NCBI GenBank assembly: GCA_905480425.1
Contig: CAJQQG010000014.1
Location: 1-64,000, forward strand
Source: an uncultured Flavobacteriaceae bacterium
Lineage (GTDB): Bacteria; Bacteroidota; Bacteroidia; Flavobacteriales; Flavobacteriaceae
Reading direction: 5' to 3'
DNA length: 64,000 nt
Each line of letters begins with the position of its first letter. The first letter of the stretch is position 1. Both the position numbers and the translations under genes were made by a program. The notes beneath the pieces were generated by a model. That model was given only the letters and a program-made list of their open reading frames with translations. It was not told the origin of the DNA and did no database searches. This document shows positions 48,003-57,280 of the stretch, one piece after another.

Positions 48003-48375
48003 TCCCTTACAGTAATATCCAGATCATATAACTTTTCTCATTTGTTTACTAGGATTATTTTTAAAAAAACATTTCCAGATCCTGTAATACAAAATTCTAT
48101 TGAACCTTTAGTAAAGTTCTATTTGTGCTTTATTATTTTTTTACAAGATTCAATAAGAGTATTAATTGATTGTTTTTTGTAATTCAAAATATTTGGTTAT
48201 TTCAATACGAGAAACTTTTTTTTAATTTGTTACACTTTCTGTTAAGATAGTTTGATGGCATAACTATTGCCATTATATATTATATGTTATTGTAAAAGAA
48301 GTTTTTCATTATAGGTGTAATAAACAATACTCTTACCTTTCTTTAGCAGTGACATAATGACCTAAAAAATACAAA
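48003..48375. other. 373-bp intergenic region before lon
   Basis: Very AT-rich DNA with no credible reading frame. The main feature is the palindromic sigma-54-like element at 48256-48272. A run of T-rich tracts occupies 48060-48240. No RNA gene recognised. Confidence 0.6.
48256..48272 (+). promoter_or_regulatory. possible sigma-54 (-24/-12) promoter or operator upstream of lon
   Basis: TGGCATAACTATTGCCA has GG and GC at exactly the -24/-12 spacing of RpoN promoters (consensus TGGCAC-N5-TTGCW). It is also a palindrome (tggca / tgcca), so it could instead be a repressor site. It lies about 100 bases before the lon start. Confidence 0.35.
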
Positions 48376-50838
48376 ATGGCGAAATCCTTTTTTAATGCAG
48401 TTGACAACTTGTCACTGCAAGATATAGAATCTGAAGCAGATTTAATACCTCTAATGTCCTCAGAAGACGAAGAGGCAATTGCAAATGAATCTCTGCCAGA
48501 CTCAGTTCCCATTCTACCACTTAGAAATACCGTTCTTTTTCCTGGGGTAGTTATTCCTATTACAGCAGGTAGAGATAAATCCATACAGCTTATAAAAGAA
48601 GCTAATAAAGCAGATAAAACAATTGGTGTTGTAGCTCAAAAAAATAGTGCTGAGGAAGATCCGGGAGCTAAAGATGTTCATGAACTAGGAACGGTAGCAC
48701 AAATTTTAAGGGTATTGAAAATGCCTGATGGAAATACTACGATTATTATTCAGGGTAAAAAGCGCTTTAAAATTAAGAGTATTCTTGAGGAACAACCATA
48801 CTTGAGAGCTTCAATTGAGGGTGTAGAAGATCATATTCCCACAAAGACAGACAAGGAGTTTATTGCCACTATTGATTCAATAAAAGATTTAGCGCTTCAG
48901 ATAATTCAAGAAAACCCAAATATTCCTTCTGAGGCTTCTTTTGCCATAAAGAATATTCAGACTCCTTCATTTTTGATCAATTTTGTATCCTCCAATATGA
49001 ATGTAAATGTGAAGGAGAAACAAAAAATTCTTGCGGAAGTTAGTCTTCATAAGCGTGCATTAATGTGTTTAAAACATATGAATGAAGAGTATCAAAAGTT
49101 GGCTTTAAAAAACGACATACAATCTCGTGTTCGAACCGAGATGGATTCGCAGCAGCGAGAATATTTTCTTAACCAGCAAATGAAGACAATTCAGGAAGAG
49201 CTTGGGGGTGTATCCTATGAAGAAGAGGTAGAGGAAATGAAAGCCCGTGCTGCTTTAAAGCTATGGTCAAAAGAGGTCAGTAAACATTTTGATAAAGAGT
49301 TGATGAAAATGCAACGTATGAATCCTCAGGTCGCTGAGTATTCTATTCAAAGAAATTATTTAGATTTATTTCTAGACCTTCCCTGGAATGAGTTTTCGGC
49401 AGATAATTTTGATTTAAAACGAGCACAAAAAATACTAGATCGAGATCATTTTGGATTAGAAGAAGTTAAAAAACGTATAATAGAGCATTTGGCAGTTTTG
49501 AAGCTACGAAATGATATGAAATCTCCCATACTTTGTCTATATGGACCTCCAGGAGTTGGGAAAACCTCTTTAGGGAAGTCAATAGCAGAAGCCTTAGGGC
49601 GAGAATATGTTCGTATTTCTTTAGGAGGAATGCGTGATGAAGCTGAGATTCGTGGTCATCGAAAAACATATATTGGTGCATTACCTGGTCGTATTATACA
49701 ATGTTTAAAAAAGGCAGGTACCTCAAATCCTGTTTTTGTATTGGATGAAATTGACAAACTGTCAACTGGTGCTCAGGGTGATCCAGCATCGGCATTATTA
49801 GAAGTACTCGATCCTGAACAAAACGAGACGTTTTATGATAATTTTTTAGAATTAGGATTTGATCTTTCTAAGGTATTATTTGTAGCAACCGCGAATAGTT
49901 TAAGTCCAATTCATCCAGCGCTTCGTGATAGAATGGAAATCATCAATGTTAGTGGATATACACTTGAAGAGAAGTCAGGAATTGCACATAAATTTTTATT
50001 ACCAAAGCAATTAAAAGAACATGGGATAAAACCTGCACAACTTAAATTAAAAAAATCAGTACTTGATAAAATAGTTGAAAGTTATACTAGGGAATCTGGA
50101 GTTAGAGGTTTGGAAAAACAAGTAGCAAAAACCGTTAGATATGCTGCTAAATCTATTGCAATGGAAGAAGATTATAAAATTAATCCTGATTTAGCAGATT
50201 TAACTACTATTTTAGGTCCTGCCAAAGTACATAGAGATTTGTATGAAAACAATCATGTAGCAGGAGTAGTTACTGGTTTAGCATGGACTTCTGTGGGTGG
50301 CGACATTCTCTTTATAGAATCAGCTATTTCTCCCGGGAAAGGTAACTTGAGTATTACAGGGAATCTTGGAAAGATTATGAAAGAGTCAGCCACTATTGCT
50401 ATGGAATATATTAAGGCTAACGCAGATTATTTAGGTCTCTCTAGTTTTAAATTCGATGTTTATAATATCCATATTCATGTCCCTGAGGGAGCAACACCTA
50501 AAGATGGTCCTAGTGCGGGAATCACAATGTTAACTTCATTAGTATCTTTATTTACCCAAAAGCGAGTAAAGAAACACCTTGCAATGACCGGAGAAATCAC
50601 TTTGCGTGGAAAGGTTTTGCCCGTTGGAGGAATCAAAGAGAAAATATTAGCTGCTAAAAGATCTAAAATCAAAGAAATCATTCTTTGTGAAGACAACCGT
50701 AAGGATATAGAGGAAATTAATATTACTTACATAAAGGGTATGACCTTTCATTATGTTAGAGAAATGAGCGAAGTTTTAACTCATGCAATTACTACTCAAA
50801 AAGTATTGCATGCAAAAAACCTACTTTCTTCTCAATAG
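48376..50838 (+). CDS. lon: ATP-dependent Lon protease
   Basis: This 820-aa cytosolic AAA+ protease degrades misfolded and regulatory proteins. It has an N-terminal LAN domain (about 40-235, [19 protein letters not shown]), a coiled-coil linker, the AAA+ domain with [15 protein letters not shown] (Walker A) and FVLDEIDKL (Walker B), and the C-terminal peptidase with the dyad Ser713 ([10 protein letters not shown]) and Lys756 ([11 protein letters not shown]). Length is normal for Bacteroidota. It is followed after 28 bases by cmk, where relatives, as I recall, often have porQ in between. Confidence 0.97.
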   Translation: MAKSFFNAVDNLSLQDIESEADLIPLMSSEDEEAIANESLPDSVPILPLRNTVLFPGVVIPITAGRDKSIQLIKEANKADKTIGVVAQKNSAEEDPGAKDVHELGTVAQILRVLKMPDGNTTIIIQGKKRFKIKSILEEQPYLRASIEGVEDHIPTKTDKEFIATIDSIKDLALQIIQENPNIPSEASFAIKNIQTPSFLINFVSSNMNVNVKEKQKILAEVSLHKRALMCLKHMNEEYQKLALKNDIQSRVRTEMDSQQREYFLNQQMKTIQEELGGVSYEEEVEEMKARAALKLWSKEVSKHFDKELMKMQRMNPQVAEYSIQRNYLDLFLDLPWNEFSADNFDLKRAQKILDRDHFGLEEVKKRIIEHLAVLKLRNDMKSPILCLYGPPGVGKTSLGKSIAEALGREYVRISLGGMRDEAEIRGHRKTYIGALPGRIIQCLKKAGTSNPVFVLDEIDKLSTGAQGDPASALLEVLDPEQNETFYDNFLELGFDLSKVLFVATANSLSPIHPALRDRMEIINVSGYTLEEKSGIAHKFLLPKQLKEHGIKPAQLKLKKSVLDKIVESYTRESGVRGLEKQVAKTVRYAAKSIAMEEDYKINPDLADLTTILGPAKVHRDLYENNHVAGVVTGLAWTSVGGDILFIESAISPGKGNLSITGNLGKIMKESATIAMEYIKANADYLGLSSFKFDVYNIHIHVPEGATPKDGPSAGITMLTSLVSLFTQKRVKKHLAMTGEITLRGKVLPVGGIKEKILAAKRSKIKEIILCEDNRKDIEEINITYIKGMTFHYVREMSEVLTHAITTQKVLHAKNLLSSQ

Positions 50839-50866
50839 AATGCTAGGTTCCTTGTATTTTTAAAAA

Positions 50867-51535
50867 ATGAAAAAAATTATTGTTGCCATAGATGGTTATG
50901 CGGGAACTGGAAAAAGTACCCAAGCCAAAAGTTTAGCAAAATACTTTGGATGTGTTCATGTAGATTCGGGAGCTATGTATCGCGCAGTTACTTATTTTGG
51001 TCAACAGCAAACAACAGACGGTAGTATCGATATTAAGTTATTAATTGATTCTTTACCTCAAATCTCGATTGATTTTGAACTCACTAAAAATGGTCAGCAA
51101 ACTTTTTTAAATGACGAGAATATTACAGATTTAATTCGTCAATCTAAGGTAAATGATAAAGTGAGTGATGTTGCTAGTATTCATGAAATAAGATCATTTT
51201 TAGTTGATATACAAAAGGAAATGGGAAGCTCAAAGGGGGTTATTATGGATGGCCGTGATATTGGGACAATAGTTTTTCCAGAAGCTGATTATAAGTTTTT
51301 TCTAACAGCTTCACCGAAAATAAGAGCCCAACGGCGTTATGAGGAACAACAAAAAAAAGGAATTATCGAAACTTTAGAGGAAGTGCTAGCTAATATTACA
51401 GCTCGTGATCATCAAGATTCAACACGAATAGTTACGCCTTTGAAAAAAGCAAAGGATGCTATAGAGATTGATGTAAGTTACATGAGTATTGATGATGTGT
51501 TTAATGTAATGATTGAGAACATTGTAGAGTCCTAA
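50867..51535 (+). CDS. cmk: (d)CMP kinase
   Basis: This 222-aa P-loop kinase phosphorylates CMP and dCMP. It has IAIDGYAGTGKSTQAKSLA (Walker A) and VDSGAMYRAVTYFG for nucleotide binding, and MDGRDIGTIVFPEADYKFFL with the lid region RAQRRYEEQQKKG. It lies between lon and rpsA, in the common cmk-rpsA order. Confidence 0.95.
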   Translation: MKKIIVAIDGYAGTGKSTQAKSLAKYFGCVHVDSGAMYRAVTYFGQQQTTDGSIDIKLLIDSLPQISIDFELTKNGQQTFLNDENITDLIRQSKVNDKVSDVASIHEIRSFLVDIQKEMGSSKGVIMDGRDIGTIVFPEADYKFFLTASPKIRAQRRYEEQQKKGIIETLEEVLANITARDHQDSTRIVTPLKKAKDAIEIDVSYMSIDDVFNVMIENIVES

Positions 51536-51608
51536 ATATAAATAACATTCTTTATTATTTCAATAATTTTTAAGTCATTACATTTTTAATAAAAAATAGG
51601 TAAAAATC

Positions 51609-51638
51609 TTGTTTTTCAATAGATTAAGAATATATTTG
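51609..51638 (+). promoter_or_regulatory. canonical Bacteroidota promoter of rpsA
   Basis: TTG (51609-51611), a 19-base spacer and TATATTTG (51631-51638) match the consensus exactly. Transcription would start near 51645, leaving about a 100-base leader before rpsA. Confidence 0.7.
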
Positions 51639-51746
51639 CTCGCTTTTAATTGTTTGGAAAAACCAAAAGCAATAAATTTTTATAAACAACTTCTATAAAT
51701 CGCAATTAAGGTTTTCCCGATTATAGAATACAAAACTTCCTCGGAA

Positions 51747-53816
51747 ATGGCCAAAAAACCTACCGAAAAAGCTACAGAAAAAAGTCCTGTAACTTCAGTT
51801 GTTGCTAAAAAAGCTACTGCTAAAAAAGCAACCACTAAAAAAACCGCTGCTACAAAAGCACCCACTAAAAAAACCGCTGCTACAAAAGCACCCGCTAAAA
51901 AAACCACTGCTACAAAAGCACCCGCTAAAAAAACTATTAAAGCAAAAATTGAAAAGAAAGAAACCGTTAAGGTTAAGGTTGAAGCTACTCCAGTTGAAGC
52001 TATTTCTGTTGAAACGACACATGATGTTGCTGTAGTAGAAGAAGTAAAAGCTTCTAAAGAAGAGAATAAAGTTGCACAAGCAGAATTTCTTGACACTTTT
52101 AACTGGCACAACTATCAAGAAGGAATCGACGTAATTGAAGATAAACAACTTGATGCATTTGAAAAACTTGTTAAAGAAAATTTTGTTGATACATCAGATG
52201 ATGATGTAATTGAAGGGGAAGTTGTCTATATGACTGAGCGTGAAGCTATAATTGATATTAATGCAAAGTCAGAAGGCGTTATTTCTTTAAATGAATTTCG
52301 TTACAATCCAGACTTAAAAGTTGGGGACAAGGTTGAGGTAATTGTTGATATGCGTGAAGATCGCTCAGGTCAATTGGTTTTATCTCACAGAAAAGCAAGA
52401 GTAATTAAAGCGTGGGGTCGTGTTAATCACGCTCATGACAAAGATGAAATAGTTAGTGGCTTTGTTAAGTGCAGAACAAAAGGAGGAATGATAGTAGATG
52501 TATTTGGTATTGAAGCATTCTTACCGGGCTCTCAAATTGATGTAAAACCAATTCGAGATTACGATCAATATGTAAACAAAACAATGGAGTTTAAAGTTGT
52601 TAAAATTAATCATGAGTTTAAAAACGTTGTTGTTTCTCACAAAGCATTAATTGAAGCTGACATTGAAGAACAGAAAAAAGAAATTATTGGCCAATTAGAA
52701 AAAGGGCAAGTATTAGAAGGAACTGTAAAAAACATCACTTCATACGGAGTGTTTATTGATCTCGGTGGCGTTGACGGATTAATCCACATTACAGATCTTT
52801 CTTGGAGCCGAATCAATCACCCAAGTGAAATCTTAGAATTAGATCAAAAATTAAATGTAGTAATACTTGATTTTGATGATAACAAATCACGTATTCAATT
52901 AGGCCTTAAGCAATTAAGTGAGCATCCATGGGAAAAACTACCAGAAACACTTAAACAAGGTGAAAAAGTTAAAGGTAAAGTAGTCGTTATTGCTGATTAT
53001 GGAGCATTTGTTGAAATTGAAGAAGGTGTTGAAGGATTAGTTCACGTTTCTGAAATGTCTTGGTCTACACACTTGCGTTCTGCTCAGGACTTTGTTAAAG
53101 TTGGAGATCAAATAGAGGCAGTTATTTTAACAATTGACCGTGAGTCAAGAAAAATGTCACTAGGAATCAAGCAGATTACGCCAGATCCATGGACAGACAT
53201 TACTTCTAAATATCCTATTGGTTCTAAGCATTCAGGACTGGTAAGAAACTTTACTAATTTTGGCGTATTTATTGAGCTTGAGGAAGGTATTGATGGATTG
53301 GTTTATATCTCTGACTTGTCTTGGACAAAGAAAGTGAAGCATCCATCTGAGGTTCTAGCTTTAGGAGATAAAATTGATGTAATTGTATTAGAATTGGATG
53401 TTGATGGACGTAAATTAAGTTTGGGACACAAGCAAACTAAAGACAATCCATGGGATATATACGAGAAAGAATTTGCACTAGATACCCAGCACACAGCCTC
53501 TATAACAGAAATTGTAGATAAAGGAGCAACAATTCATTTTAATGATGATATTATTGCCTTTGTACCTTCTCGTCATTTAGAGAAAGAAGATGGATCAAAA
53601 ATCGGAAAAGGAGAAGAAGTTACTTTTAAAATCATTGAATTTAATAAAGAGTTTAAAAGAGTTGTAGCTTCTCATACGGTTTTATTTAAAGAGCAAGAAA
53701 TGAAAAACGTGAAGCGAGCAACTAAAAAAATTGCTGCTTCAAACTCTGATAAAGCGACTCTTGGAGATTTAGATGCTCTAGCTAGCTTAAAAGAGAAAAT
53801 GGATAATGACAAATAA
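51747..53816 (+). CDS. rpsA: 30S ribosomal protein S1 with lysine/alanine-rich N-terminal extension
   Basis: S1 delivers mRNA to the 30S subunit. This 689-aa version has six S1 OB-folds starting near residues 150, 234, 321, 406, 489 and 579 (for example NITSYGVFIDLGGVDGLIHI and NFTNFGVFIELEEGIDGLVY). In front is a long extension: residues 1-85 are Lys/Ala/Thr-rich with tandem TAATKAPTKK-type decapeptides, followed by an acidic stretch (about 85-118) and the conserved FNWHNYQEGID. From memory, flavobacterial S1 proteins have acidic N-terminal leaders but not this repetitive basic tail. A promoter with a roughly 100-base leader precedes it and an intrinsic terminator follows. Confidence 0.96.
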   Translation: MAKKPTEKATEKSPVTSVVAKKATAKKATTKKTAATKAPTKKTAATKAPAKKTTATKAPAKKTIKAKIEKKETVKVKVEATPVEAISVETTHDVAVVEEVKASKEENKVAQAEFLDTFNWHNYQEGIDVIEDKQLDAFEKLVKENFVDTSDDDVIEGEVVYMTEREAIIDINAKSEGVISLNEFRYNPDLKVGDKVEVIVDMREDRSGQLVLSHRKARVIKAWGRVNHAHDKDEIVSGFVKCRTKGGMIVDVFGIEAFLPGSQIDVKPIRDYDQYVNKTMEFKVVKINHEFKNVVVSHKALIEADIEEQKKEIIGQLEKGQVLEGTVKNITSYGVFIDLGGVDGLIHITDLSWSRINHPSEILELDQKLNVVILDFDDNKSRIQLGLKQLSEHPWEKLPETLKQGEKVKGKVVVIADYGAFVEIEEGVEGLVHVSEMSWSTHLRSAQDFVKVGDQIEAVILTIDRESRKMSLGIKQITPDPWTDITSKYPIGSKHSGLVRNFTNFGVFIELEEGIDGLVYISDLSWTKKVKHPSEVLALGDKIDVIVLELDVDGRKLSLGHKQTKDNPWDIYEKEFALDTQHTASITEIVDKGATIHFNDDIIAFVPSRHLEKEDGSKIGKGEEVTFKIIEFNKEFKRVVASHTVLFKEQEMKNVKRATKKIAASNSDKATLGDLDALASLKEKMDNDK
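51811..51930 (+). repeat. 30-bp tandem repeat in rpsA
   Basis: Three nearly identical 30-bp units (51841-51870, 51871-51900, 51901-51930; single-base differences only) and one diverged unit (51811-51840) encode the basic decapeptide repeat of the S1 N-terminus. The repeat is in frame, so unit gain or loss would change only the tail length. Confidence 0.9.
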
Positions 53817-53839
53817 TCATTATAAATTTTATTATTTTA

Positions 53840-53868
53840 AAAAGCCCTCCATTAGGAGGGTTTTTTTT
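53840..53868 (+). terminator. intrinsic terminator after rpsA
   Basis: A 6-bp GC-rich stem (ccctcc / ggaggg) extended by A/T pairs, with an ATTA loop and a nine-base T-run. It ends rpsA transcription before pyrR. Confidence 0.88.
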
Positions 53869-53884
53869 ATACTATATAAAACAA

Positions 53885-53892
53885 TACTTTTG
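53885..53892 (+). promoter_or_regulatory. -7 box in front of pyrR
   Basis: TACTTTTG fits TAnnTTTG eight bases before the pyrR ATG. No matching TTG lies at the -33 position, which falls in the terminator T-run. Confidence 0.4.
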
Positions 53893-53900
53893 TAAAATAA

Positions 53901-54446
53901 ATGATGACACCCAAAATTCTTCTTAGCGAGAAAAAAGTAAATATTATGCTAAATCGATTGTGTTGTCAATTAATTGAACGCCATGGTGATTTTAAAAATA
54001 CCGTTCTGGTAGGCCTTCAGCCTAGAGGCGTTAATTTATTAGATCAACTTATTATTCTTTTAAAAAATTCGGGAATTCAAAATTTACATACGGGTAAATT
54101 AGACACAACTTTCTTTAGAGACGATTTCAGAAGAAACGAACGTACACTTAATGCAAAGCCAACTGAAATGGAAGTTAGTGTTGAATCTAAAGATGTGGTT
54201 CTTATTGATGATGTTTTATATACCGGAAGAAGTATTCGCTCTGCACTTACTGCTATTGACAGTTATGGAAGACCCAATTCAATTGAGTTATTAGTTTTGG
54301 TAGATCGAAGATTCAGTAGGCATTTACCTATACAACCTGATTATTTAGGCGCACAAATAGATGCTTTACAAGGTGATAAGGTAAAGGTAGTTTGGTCTAA
54401 TTCACCTTCAGAAAATATTGTTTATCTAGAAAAAAATAACGAATGA
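53901..54446 (+). CDS. pyrR: PyrR bifunctional regulator / uracil phosphoribosyltransferase
   Basis: This 181-aa phosphoribosyltransferase-fold protein regulates pyrimidine genes in many bacteria and can salvage uracil. The PRPP-binding motif is VVLIDDVLYTGRSIRSAL; GLQPRGVNLLDQL and DTTFFRDDFRR are other family segments. ATG 53901 is followed by a second ATG. It overlaps pyrB by four bases, so the two form an operon. No PyrR-type attenuator hairpin is obvious in the short leader. Confidence 0.93.
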   Translation: MMTPKILLSEKKVNIMLNRLCCQLIERHGDFKNTVLVGLQPRGVNLLDQLIILLKNSGIQNLHTGKLDTTFFRDDFRRNERTLNAKPTEMEVSVESKDVVLIDDVLYTGRSIRSALTAIDSYGRPNSIELLVLVDRRFSRHLPIQPDYLGAQIDALQGDKVKVVWSNSPSENIVYLEKNNE

Positions 54447-55381
54447 AAACCTTAAGTGTTTCAAATCTTCTTGGCATAAAGTACCTCAATGAGGAAGATT
54501 TACACTTAATTTTTGAAACAGCGATCCATTTCAAAGAGGTTATTAATCGTCCGATTAAAAAGGTGCCTAGTCTTCGTGATATTACTATAGCAAACTTGTT
54601 TTTTGAAAATAGTACGCGAACAAAACTGTCTTTTGAATTGGCAGAAAAAAGACTTAGTGCCGATACACTTAATTTTTCAGCTAATCAATCTTCGTTAACT
54701 AAAGGAGAAACATTAGTAGATACGGTCAATAATATTCTGGCAATGAAAATTGATATGGTTGTTTTACGGCATCCAAATCCAGGAGCGGCTCACTTTTTAT
54801 CTAAACAAGTAAATTCATGTATCATTAATGCTGGAGACGGAACTCATGAACATCCCACGCAAGCCTTATTGGATGCTTTTTCACTACGCGAAAAGTTTGG
54901 AGATTTATCTGGTAAGCGAATTGCAATTGTTGGAGACATTTTACACTCTAGGGTAGCTTTATCTAATATATATGCCCTTAAAATGTTAGGGGCTGAAGTG
55001 CGATTGTGTGCTCCAAAATCATTACTTCCAAAACATATTGAAGCTCTTGGGGTTAGTGTTTCTTCTGATTTGATGCAGGTTCTCAATTGGTGTGATGCAG
55101 CAAATATTTTAAGAGTTCAAAATGAACGTATGGAATTAAGTTATTTTCCAACCACAAGAGAATATAGTCAAGCATTTGGATTAACTCTTGAGCGCTTAAA
55201 CCAGTTGCGCAAAGAAATTGTAATACTTCACCCAGGACCTATAAATAGAGGTGTTGAAATTACCAGTGAAGTAGCTGACTCATCACATGCCATAATTCTT
55301 GATCAAGTTGAGAATGGTGTGGCTGTTAGAATGGCTGTAATTTATTTACTAGCATCTAAATTAAATATACCTATTACATGA
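54443..55381 (+). CDS. pyrB: aspartate carbamoyltransferase catalytic subunit
   Basis: This 312-aa enzyme makes carbamoyl aspartate, the committed step of pyrimidine synthesis. The carbamoyl-phosphate motif is FENSTRTKLSFELAEKRL; MVVLRHPNPGAAHFL, HEHPTQALLDAFSL and ILHPGPINRGVEI are the other active-site segments. No pyrI regulatory gene adjoins. It is coupled to pyrR and, by four bases, to a small STAS-like gene. Confidence 0.95.
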   Translation: MKTLSVSNLLGIKYLNEEDLHLIFETAIHFKEVINRPIKKVPSLRDITIANLFFENSTRTKLSFELAEKRLSADTLNFSANQSSLTKGETLVDTVNNILAMKIDMVVLRHPNPGAAHFLSKQVNSCIINAGDGTHEHPTQALLDAFSLREKFGDLSGKRIAIVGDILHSRVALSNIYALKMLGAEVRLCAPKSLLPKHIEALGVSVSSDLMQVLNWCDAANILRVQNERMELSYFPTTREYSQAFGLTLERLNQLRKEIVILHPGPINRGVEITSEVADSSHAIILDQVENGVAVRMAVIYLLASKLNIPIT

Positions 55382-55692
55382 TCAACTGGGAAGAAAATCA
55401 GATTATATTTTGTAGGTCAATCGATTTTTTAAAAGAAGAAAAAAATCTTTTAATTCAGCTAAAAGAAAAAAGTGGAAAGGATCTAATTATAGACTGTTCT
55501 TTAAATATTTTACCATTAAAAAGCATAAAATTTATAGAAACATTTCAAAGAAATTCTAACTATTGTTTTGTTATTATTATCCCTTTAGGCATGAAACATT
55601 CTTATCCTTCTGAATGGGTAGTCGTGCCGACTAAAAAAGAAGCCTTAGATTTTATTGTTTATGAACAAATGCAGCGTGATTTAGGAATATAA
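55378..55692 (+). CDS. small STAS-like conserved protein
   Basis: This 104-aa protein shows alternating strands and helices with LIIDCSLNILPLKSIKFIE, a pattern resembling the STAS (anti-anti-sigma-like) fold, and ends EALDFIVYEQMQRDLGI. From memory a similar protein occurs between pyrB and rnz in other Flavobacteriaceae. No phosphorylatable serine motif is clear, so a regulatory role is only a guess. It overlaps pyrB by four bases and precedes rnz by one. Confidence 0.6.
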   Translation: MINWEENQIIFCRSIDFLKEEKNLLIQLKEKSGKDLIIDCSLNILPLKSIKFIETFQRNSNYCFVIIIPLGMKHSYPSEWVVVPTKKEALDFIVYEQMQRDLGI

Positions 55693-55693
55693 T

Positions 55694-56602
55694 ATGATGA
55701 AATTAACAATTTTAGGGTGTCATTCTGCAACACCAAGAGAAAATAAACATACTACATCTCAGTTATTGGAAGTAAAAGGACACCTTTTCTTAATTGATTG
55801 TGGAGAAGGAACTCAAATTCAATTAAGAAAAACTAAAGTTAAGTTTTCACGCATTCAACATATTTTTATTTCACACTTGCACGGAGATCATTTTTACGGT
55901 TTAATTGGATTGATTAGTACCTTTAGGCTATTGGGAAGAACATCACCTCTCACTATATATGGCCCTGTTGGTATTAAAGAAATCATTACACTTCAGTTAA
56001 AATATGCAAAATCGTGGACTAATTACCCACTTCATTTTCACGAATTAACTTTGAAAACTAGTGAAGTCATTTTTGAAGATGAATCTATTCGAATTCAAAC
56101 CTTACCTCTTGATCACAGAGTTTATACTAATGGTTTTTTATTTTCAACAGTCTCTACAAAAAGAAAGATTAATGTAAATAAGTTGACTACTTTTAATTTG
56201 AAACCTTTTCAATTTCAACAATTACAAAATGGAGAATCTATTAACTTAGATGACGGAAGAGTATTGGAAAATGAAGTTTATACTATTGATCCAGAGAGAC
56301 CAAAAAAATATGCTTATTGTAGTGATACTGCTTATTTTGAACCCTTAATTCCCCTTATAAAAAAAGTCGATTTATTATATCATGAGTCCACATTTATAGA
56401 AACAAATAGTGAATTAGCAAAAAAAACAAAACATAGTACTGCTTTTCAAGCCGCTACAATAGCCAGTAAAGCAATGGTTAAAAAATTAATTTTAGGGCAT
56501 TTTTCAAATCGATATCCTGATAAAAAAATTTTTATTGAAGAGGCATCTAAAGTATATGAAAATGTCATTTTAGCTGAAGACCTTAAAACCTTTTCCATTT
56601 AA
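55694..56602 (+). CDS. rnz: ribonuclease Z
   Basis: This 302-aa metallo-beta-lactamase-fold endonuclease trims the 3' ends of precursor tRNAs. The zinc motif is ISHLHGDHFYGLIG (HxHxDH), with further ligands in LPLDHRVYT, YCSDTAYFE and LGHFSNRY. GCHSATPRENKHTTSQLL at the start is a family mark. ATG 55694 is directly followed by another ATG. It overlaps no gene but follows the STAS-like gene by one base. Confidence 0.94.
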   Translation: MMKLTILGCHSATPRENKHTTSQLLEVKGHLFLIDCGEGTQIQLRKTKVKFSRIQHIFISHLHGDHFYGLIGLISTFRLLGRTSPLTIYGPVGIKEIITLQLKYAKSWTNYPLHFHELTLKTSEVIFEDESIRIQTLPLDHRVYTNGFLFSTVSTKRKINVNKLTTFNLKPFQFQQLQNGESINLDDGRVLENEVYTIDPERPKKYAYCSDTAYFEPLIPLIKKVDLLYHESTFIETNSELAKKTKHSTAFQAATIASKAMVKKLILGHFSNRYPDKKIFIEEASKVYENVILAEDLKTFSI

Positions 56603-56629
56603 AAGAAATGGATTATAACTTATAGAAAA

Positions 56630-57277
56630 ATGAAAGAAGAAGATTTAGGTCATTTACGAAAAACCTACCTCAAGGGCTCTTTAGGACCCAAAGACATTAA
56701 AGACGATCCCATTTCTTTTTTTAAAGAATGGTTTAGTCAAGCAAAACTGTCCCCTGAAATTGAAGAAGCAAACGCAATGACCCTATCAACTTTGGGTTTA
56801 GACAATTTTCCGAAAGGAAGAGTTGTTCTTTTAAAATCTTTAACTGAAGAAGGTTTTGTTTTCTACACTAATTATCAAAGCGAAAAGGCATTGGGTATAG
56901 AGTATCATTCTAAAGTTGGAATTTCTTTTTTTTGGCCTAATTTAGAGAGACAAGTTATCATCAAAGGTGAAGCTTTTAAACTTCCAACTAAAGTTTCAGA
57001 TATTTACTTTAAAAGCCGTCCAAAAGGAAGTCAAATAGGGGCTATTGTTTCGGACCAAAGTAAAGTTATTACTGATCGTTCTATTATTGAAGCTAAACAG
57101 GAGGCTCTAGAAATAGAGTACACCAATAAAAATATTGAACGCCCAGAACATTGGGGAGGATATGTGGTTAAGCCTATTAACATTGAGTTTTGGCAGGGGC
57201 GTCCAAATCGACTTCATGATAGAATTCGCTGTCAACTACAAGGTAAATTTTGGAATATTGAACGTTTAGCTCCCTAG
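56630..57277 (+). CDS. pdxH: pyridoxamine 5'-phosphate oxidase
   Basis: This 215-aa FMN enzyme makes pyridoxal 5'-phosphate. It has GRVVLLKSLTEEGFVFYTNY (FMN-binding), RQVIIKGEAFKLPTKVSD and the C-terminal signature EFWQGRPNRLHDRIRC. Length matches. It is part of the run of same-strand genes from pyrR to ppx, 27 bases after rnz and three before sixA. Confidence 0.95.
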   Translation: MKEEDLGHLRKTYLKGSLGPKDIKDDPISFFKEWFSQAKLSPEIEEANAMTLSTLGLDNFPKGRVVLLKSLTEEGFVFYTNYQSEKALGIEYHSKVGISFFWPNLERQVIIKGEAFKLPTKVSDIYFKSRPKGSQIGAIVSDQSKVITDRSIIEAKQEALEIEYTNKNIERPEHWGGYVVKPINIEFWQGRPNRLHDRIRCQLQGKFWNIERLAP

Positions 57278-57280
57278 ATT

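Noticed and set aside
51680..52148. Two long minus-strand frames (143 and 117 codons) opposite the start of rpsA
   Set aside because: They are by-products of the lysine/alanine-rich tandem repeat in rpsA: the antisense reading gives low-complexity Ala/Val/Phe or Phe/Ser/Cys protein, with no promoter or family resemblance.
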